Shown: positions 6,014 through 9,956 of the stretch, in pieces
Numbering within the stretch: position 1 is the first letter of the stretch
How the letters are laid out: each line of letters begins with the position of its first letter
Source of the DNA: Myxococcales bacterium
Lineage (GTDB): Bacteria; Myxococcota; Polyangia; Fen-1088
Assembly: GCA_003155465.1 (NCBI GenBank)
Contig: PMCR01000256.1
Location: forward strand, 485 to 10,440
Direction of reading: 5' to 3'
Length of the DNA stretch: 9,956 nt
The notes under the pieces: generated by a model
The model's input: only the letters and a program-made list of their open reading frames with translations
Told to the model about the DNA's origin: nothing
Database searches by the model: none
Program-made: the position numbers and the translations under genes

Positions 6014-7225
6014 ATGAAAGAAACCATGGTTGGCAAGACCCTAGTTGGAATCACAGCATGGCTGTTCGTCGGCGTGTCTCTGATGGACTGTGTGTCGGAC
6101 CTGCCGCCAGTTGAGCTGCCCGCGGGAAGCGGTGGCCATGGTGGTGCAGCGGGGAACGGGGGCATCGGCGCTGCAGCGGGAAACGCCGGCGCGGGTGGCC
6201 AGAGCGCCATATTCGCGACGTTGCCGCCGACTGGCGGAAACAACGGCAGCATCGATGCCGCCCTCGATGTCAGTGTCATAGTGCCAGCCTCGGCCGATGC
6301 CAACTGCGGAGCCCAGACCCAGAACCCGACTCCGCAGCCGGTGGACCTTCTGTTGGTTCTGGACCGTTCGGCATCGATGAGCTACGACATCGCCTCCGAT
6401 GGCAACTGCGGCGCTGCTGCCACGTGCGCGGGGCGATGGCCGACGATCACGACGTCGCTCAATCAAGTTCTCGCGGCCTCGCAAGTCGACGTCCACTGGG
6501 GCTTGAAGTTTTTCCCGTCGACAGGCGGGCAGAAGTGCACGGTGAACCCAGGAGTAGATGTTGGGGTGGTGGGGTCAACCGCTGCTCAGATGCAGGCCGC
6601 GATTGCCGGCTCGGGCCCGGGTGCCACGGGGACCCAGACTCCCACCAACGCCGCCATCAAAGAGGCCGTCGCCTACTTCAACACGGTGACGGACGGCCTG
6701 CCCCACTTCATTCTCCTGGCCACCGATGGCCTGCCCAACTGCGATCCTGGGACAGCCGCCGATGTCACCGCGATATCGATCCAGGACACCGCCGATGCCA
6801 TCGCCCTCGCACTTGGGGTCGGCATCAAGACCTACGTCATCGGCATCGGAACGTCCGTCATCGGCACCGGAACGTCGGCTGGCAACCTGGACAACTTCGC
6901 CACGGCCGGCGGAACCGGGAACTACTTCCCCGCGACCTCGCCAGACGCGCTGACCGCGGCTCTCAGCAAAATCGTTGGCTCCGTGGCGAGTTGCGTGTTC
7001 ACCATGGGCGCAGTTCCGCCCGACCCCGACAATCTCGGCGTGTACTTGGACAAGGATACCAAGGTGCCGCGCGACACGTCGAACGGCTATTCGCTGGGTG
7101 CGGACGACGTGACCATCACATTGAATGGCAGCTTCTGCGACGGAATCAAGGACGGGACCTACCAGGTCGTGCAGGTCTTCTTTGGATGCCCCGGCGGACC
7201 GCCGCCGCCTGACATCATCCCGTAG
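6014..7225 (+). CDS. VWA-domain lipoprotein with Gly-rich linker and C-terminal FGCPG segment
   Basis: The 403-residue product begins MKETMVGK and has a hydrophobic signal (LVGITAWLFVGVSLM) reaching Cys26. The residue before this Cys is Asp, unusual for a lipobox, so lipidation is likely but not certain. A Gly/Ala-rich linker follows (about 35-65). The von Willebrand A domain spans about 110-325, with an intact metal-ion-dependent adhesion site: DRSAS (D117, S119, S121), a threonine in GTQTPTNAAI (about 207-211), and ATDG (D238). VWA domains bind protein ligands through a chelated divalent cation. The C-terminal part has paired cysteines and ends with an FGCPG motif and a Pro-rich tail, an arrangement I associate with myxobacterial VWA lipoproteins (recollection). 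It is divergent from the kelch lipoprotein gene and 80 bp before the sulfatase-like gene on the same strand. A role in adhesion or surface complex assembly is inference. Confidence 0.87.
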   Translation: MKETMVGKTLVGITAWLFVGVSLMDCVSDLPPVELPAGSGGHGGAAGNGGIGAAAGNAGAGGQSAIFATLPPTGGNNGSIDAALDVSVIVPASADANCGAQTQNPTPQPVDLLLVLDRSASMSYDIASDGNCGAAATCAGRWPTITTSLNQVLAASQVDVHWGLKFFPSTGGQKCTVNPGVDVGVVGSTAAQMQAAIAGSGPGATGTQTPTNAAIKEAVAYFNTVTDGLPHFILLATDGLPNCDPGTAADVTAISIQDTADAIALALGVGIKTYVIGIGTSVIGTGTSAGNLDNFATAGGTGNYFPATSPDALTAALSKIVGSVASCVFTMGAVPPDPDNLGVYLDKDTKVPRDTSNGYSLGADDVTITLNGSFCDGIKDGTYQVVQVFFGCPGGPPPPDIIP

Positions 7226-7248
7226 CTATCACAAAAGGCAGCCCGCGA

Positions 7249-7263
7249 CAGGATGGATTCCTG
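7249..7263. repeat. Small inverted repeat between VWA and sulfatase-like genes
   Basis: CAGGA (7249-7253) and TCCTG (7259-7263) are exact complements around a five-base loop. No T-run follows, so it is a weak candidate for a terminator or processing hairpin between the two plus-strand genes. Confidence 0.25.
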
Positions 7264-7291
7264 CCCGGCTTAGGTGCGCGCCAGCCATGAT

Positions 7292-7295
7292 AGGA
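7292..7295 (+). promoter_or_regulatory. Ribosome binding site deciding the sulfatase-like gene start
   Basis: AGGA is ten bases before the ATG at 7306 but only one base before the alternative TTG at 7297, so the ATG is the better start. Confidence 0.45.
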
Positions 7296-7305
7296 TTTGG
7301 CCATA

Positions 7306-9585
7306 ATGGCAGCCGAGATCGCCAGGGCCAGGGTCGCGCCCCAGTCCTGGCACATCGTCCTGCGGCGCGCTCTCGACGCCTCTCTGCTCGCCGCCGTCGG
7401 AATCGCCGTGCTCGACTGGTCCGCCTCGGTCGAGGCTTGCCCGGAAGTCGGGGGCCTGGGCCAGACTTTCTTGGTCCTGCTCGTGGTCGCATCCGTGCTC
7501 GCCGCGCTGCTGTTCGGGACGGCACAGGTGGCCTTACGGCACCGGTCGCAATCCCGATGGCCGCGGGTGGTGGTTGGGCTTGTCGCCGGAGCCGCGCTGG
7601 CGGGCCCGAGCCTGCTGGTCCTGCGCCGGCCGCTCGGCTGGTCAGGAGCGTGTCTTTTCGCACTCGCGGCTGCGACCTTTTTCTACGGGTTTCTCATCGG
7701 CCGACGAACGCTGCTTGCTGTGGCCTGGCTCGCGGGGGCGCTGGTCGCCGGCTGGGCCACACATGACATCATGTCGGTGCTGGCGCTCAGACTGCGGATC
7801 GACCCCGGTACGCCTGACCTCTGGTTGCTGCTCGCCGTGCTTGTACAGGCGGGCGGGCTTGCCCTTTGCGCCTTGATTTACGGCCTGGTCCGCGCCTGCG
7901 CGGGCTGGCCGCTGCCGCGCCTTCTGTCGTTGGCAACCGTGGTCGTTGCCGCAGGGGCCTGGCTGGGCGTCAACGCGCTGGTGCCCGCTACCTACGCACG
8001 GGTACTGCCGACGGCGTACTTGGGGGTGGGGGTATTGGCGGCGCTGGGCACATCATGCCTGGTCATCGGGGGCACGATCCGGCTGCGCCTGATCCCGCTC
8101 GGGGCCGCCTGGCTCGGTTTGGGGGTCCTGATGTCGGCACAGCCGCTCGCGACTGTCTGGCGTTTTTCCACCTGCTCGAGCGTGGGACGCGCCGTGGACA
8201 GCAAGGCGGACGTGATCCGGTTCATCACCTGGCCACAGAACGCGGCCCTGCGGCACGAGCCGGAATTCGTCCGGGGCATGGCCAGCGCAACCGATGCCGT
8301 GCTCTGGAATCGCCGGCCGGTCTCGCTGTCCTCCGCCCGCCCGCTTTCATTCCTTCTGGTGACCTGCGAGAGCCTGCGCTACGACATGGTCGGCTATTCC
8401 GGCCGCGTAGCCCCGGGGACCACCCCCACGCTGGATGCCCTGGCGGATCGGGCGCAGCGCTTTCACCACGCGTACGCCAACGGCGGCTGGACGTCACTGT
8501 CGATCCCGTCGCTGATGTGGAGCCGTCACGCCAAGGACATCACCCTGGTCAAGCTCTATGAGGACCGACGCTCGAATCTGTACTTCGAGGACGAAATACC
8601 CGCCGGGGTCAGCGTCGAACGCATCTTCTACTCCCCGCGTGGGGAGGCGAACCCCAGCCTGGCCCGCGTGCTGCACCAGGCGGGTTTCGTGACCGCGGCC
8701 GTTCCCAACGACGGCAACTCCCGCTACTTCGACCCGCGCCTGGAGTTCACCAAGGGCTTCGAGAAGATCTACTACCCACGCAAAGAGCTGGAAAAGGCCG
8801 CGGGAGTCGCCGTGCGCGACGTGCCTGACCGGGTGGCCGTGGCTTTGGCCACCGCCGTGCTGAGGGCGTACCGGGACGATCGATTCTTCCTCTGGGTTCA
8901 CCTGTTCGATGCGCACCTGCCGCACGAATCCGAGGATGGCAAGAAGCAGATCGAGGGATTCCGAGGCGAGATCCGCAGCACGGATTCCCAACTTGCGCGC
9001 CTGCTGCGTGCTCTTGACGATCTGGGCCGCAGCGATGACACGGTCGTGGCCGTAATGGGCGATCATGGCGAAGATTTCCGGATCGACCCCAACGGCCTTC
9101 ACGGGCTTGACCTGCGCGACGACTCGATGCGCGTGGCGCTGCTGGTGGCGATTCCCAACCTGCCGGGGCGGGACTTCAACATGGACGTGGGATTGATCGA
9201 CGTGGCCCCCACGTTGCTTGCGCTGGCCGGGGTGAAAATCCCGGATTCCATGCAGGGACAAAGCCTGGTGCCCTGGATCGCCGACCCGACGCTGGCCACT
9301 GCGCATCTCCCGGTCCTGATGGAGACACGCCGGCATCTCCTGGGCGACGACAGACCCACGCGGCATATCACCGGCGCCGTCGCCGATCACCGCAAGGTCG
9401 TCCACAACGTGAGAAACGGCATCACGAGCTGCTACGAGCTGGACCGTGATCCGCAGGAAGACCGCCCGATCCCGTCTCCTCTGACCAGCAGCGCGCGCTG
9501 CCGCTCTCTGGCCGCGTACCTGCAGGGCTGGGCGGCGGCCAAGTCCGATTCACCCGGGTCTCCGTCGTACAAATCAACCCGCTGA
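7306..9585 (+). CDS. Polytopic membrane protein with C-terminal sulfatase/phosphotransferase domain
   Basis: The 759-residue protein has an N-terminal membrane half with up to nine hydrophobic helices (about 22-38, 54-73, 88-106, 115-132, 136-151, 172-195, 206-226, 239-256, 262-282). An alkaline-phosphatase-superfamily domain of the sulfatase type follows from about 345 to 660, presumably outside the cytoplasm. Landmarks: LVTCESLRYDMVGYSG (E355 and D360, where sulfatases have metal-binding Asp), TTPTLDALADRA (372-383), GGWTSLSIPSL (T396 where the Cys nucleophile is expected), HLFDAHLPH (532-540), MGDHGED (D586, H587 metal site), LHGLD (H599), and DVAPTLLALAG followed by MQGQSLVPW. With Thr in place of the Cys that becomes formylglycine, it resembles the logic of lipoteichoic-acid synthase and phosphoethanolamine transferases, so transfer of a phospho-group to an envelope polymer is possible. 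The substrate is unknown. It may be cotranscribed with the VWA lipoprotein gene 80 bp upstream. Confidence 0.85.
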   Translation: MAAEIARARVAPQSWHIVLRRALDASLLAAVGIAVLDWSASVEACPEVGGLGQTFLVLLVVASVLAALLFGTAQVALRHRSQSRWPRVVVGLVAGAALAGPSLLVLRRPLGWSGACLFALAAATFFYGFLIGRRTLLAVAWLAGALVAGWATHDIMSVLALRLRIDPGTPDLWLLLAVLVQAGGLALCALIYGLVRACAGWPLPRLLSLATVVVAAGAWLGVNALVPATYARVLPTAYLGVGVLAALGTSCLVIGGTIRLRLIPLGAAWLGLGVLMSAQPLATVWRFSTCSSVGRAVDSKADVIRFITWPQNAALRHEPEFVRGMASATDAVLWNRRPVSLSSARPLSFLLVTCESLRYDMVGYSGRVAPGTTPTLDALADRAQRFHHAYANGGWTSLSIPSLMWSRHAKDITLVKLYEDRRSNLYFEDEIPAGVSVERIFYSPRGEANPSLARVLHQAGFVTAAVPNDGNSRYFDPRLEFTKGFEKIYYPRKELEKAAGVAVRDVPDRVAVALATAVLRAYRDDRFFLWVHLFDAHLPHESEDGKKQIEGFRGEIRSTDSQLARLLRALDDLGRSDDTVVAVMGDHGEDFRIDPNGLHGLDLRDDSMRVALLVAIPNLPGRDFNMDVGLIDVAPTLLALAGVKIPDSMQGQSLVPWIADPTLATAHLPVLMETRRHLLGDDRPTRHITGAVADHRKVVHNVRNGITSCYELDRDPQEDRPIPSPLTSSARCRSLAAYLQGWAAAKSDSPGSPSYKSTR

Positions 9586-9650
9586 GGCAGGCGACCGCCA
9601 AGCCATGCTTCCCGCGGAGATGCGCGGCTGACTGATCTGCGCTCCAGTGG

Positions 9651-9956
9651 CTATTTCGCCAGGGCCTGCTCCAGCGCCACAGCCACCGCCACGCTTGCGC
9701 CGACCATGGGGTTGTTGCCCATTCCGAGGAAGCCCATCATCTCCACGTGCGCGGGCACGGAAGAGGAACCGGCGAACTGGGCATCACTGTGCATGCGGCC
9801 CATGGTGTCGGTCATGCCGTACGAGGCGGGACCGGCGGCCATGTTGTCCGGGTGCAGAGTGCGACCGGTGCCGCCGCCGCTGGCCACGGAGAAGTACTTC
9901 TTGCCCTGCTCCTGGCATTCCTTCTTGTAGGTGCCGGCCACGGGATGCTGGAAGCG
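9651..9956 (-). CDS. GGGtGRT-family protein, C-terminal part (gene runs off the right edge)
   Basis: The visible 101 residues are the C-terminal end; the frame is open to the window edge with RFQHPVAGTYKKECQEQGKK, so the internal GTG near 9941 is not the start. The signature SGGGTGRTLHPDN, from which the Pfam GGGtGRT family takes its name, is followed by GMTDTMGRMHSDAQFAG, SSSVPAHVEMMGFLGMGNNP and an Ala/Val-rich helix to the stop. From memory, the family is about 330 residues long, found in bacteria and archaea, cytoplasmic, very conserved, of unknown biochemical function, and often beside an iron-sulfur scaffold (NifU/IscU-like) gene. That neighbour would lie outside this window. The gene converges with the sulfatase-like gene, 65 bp apart, and no clear terminator is visible between them. 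Confidence 0.83.
   Translation of the reverse strand, partial: RFQHPVAGTYKKECQEQGKKYFSVASGGGTGRTLHPDNMAAGPASYGMTDTMGRMHSDAQFAGSSSVPAHVEMMGFLGMGNNPMVGASVAVAVALEQALAK

Noticed and set aside
8494..9405. 303-residue minus-strand open frame
   Set aside because: It is antisense to the conserved sulfatase-like domain and shows no domain motifs of its own.

Overview
This is a high-GC bacterial window with six complete protein genes and one gene cut off by the right edge. Two lipoproteins have a Gly/Ala/Thr-rich linker straight after the lipidated cysteine, one carrying kelch repeats and the other a von Willebrand A domain with a C-terminal FGCPG segment. This style is typical of Myxococcota and related deltaproteobacterial lineages. 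That taxonomic reading is inference from protein style; no rRNA or marker gene is present.

Left part (1-1761): a secreted protein on the minus strand (190-960) has a Pro-rich stretch, a Trp/Tyr-rich segment and a Gly/His-rich tail built on 69-bp tandem repeats. About 800 bp without a convincing gene follow (961-1761). This stretch holds a coding-like GC3 bias split over two frames (possible gene remnant), a perfect small hairpin, and a set of mutually exclusive GC hairpins with a T-run before the next gene.

Middle (1762-4066): a plus-strand cystathionine gamma-synthase-like PLP enzyme, closest in motif pattern to the plant-type enzymes as I remember them, converges on a minus-strand MinD/FlhG-type ATPase. 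No flagellar or division genes are visible beside the ATPase. A perfect 12-bp palindrome lies just upstream of its start.

Right part (4200-9956): a seven-repeat kelch lipoprotein (minus) diverges from a VWA lipoprotein (plus) across about 305 bp. The VWA gene is followed after 80 bp, on the same strand, by a polytopic membrane protein with a C-terminal sulfatase/phosphotransferase-fold domain that appears to use Thr rather than Cys as nucleophile. The three may form a cell-envelope or surface module, but this rests only on position. The last gene (minus, partial) is the C-terminal part of a GGGtGRT-family protein, highly conserved and of unknown function.

I found no tRNA, rRNA, CRISPR array, insertion sequence or recognisable defence system. 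The least explained parts are the 961-1761 stretch, the leader of the PLP enzyme gene, and the envelope module.
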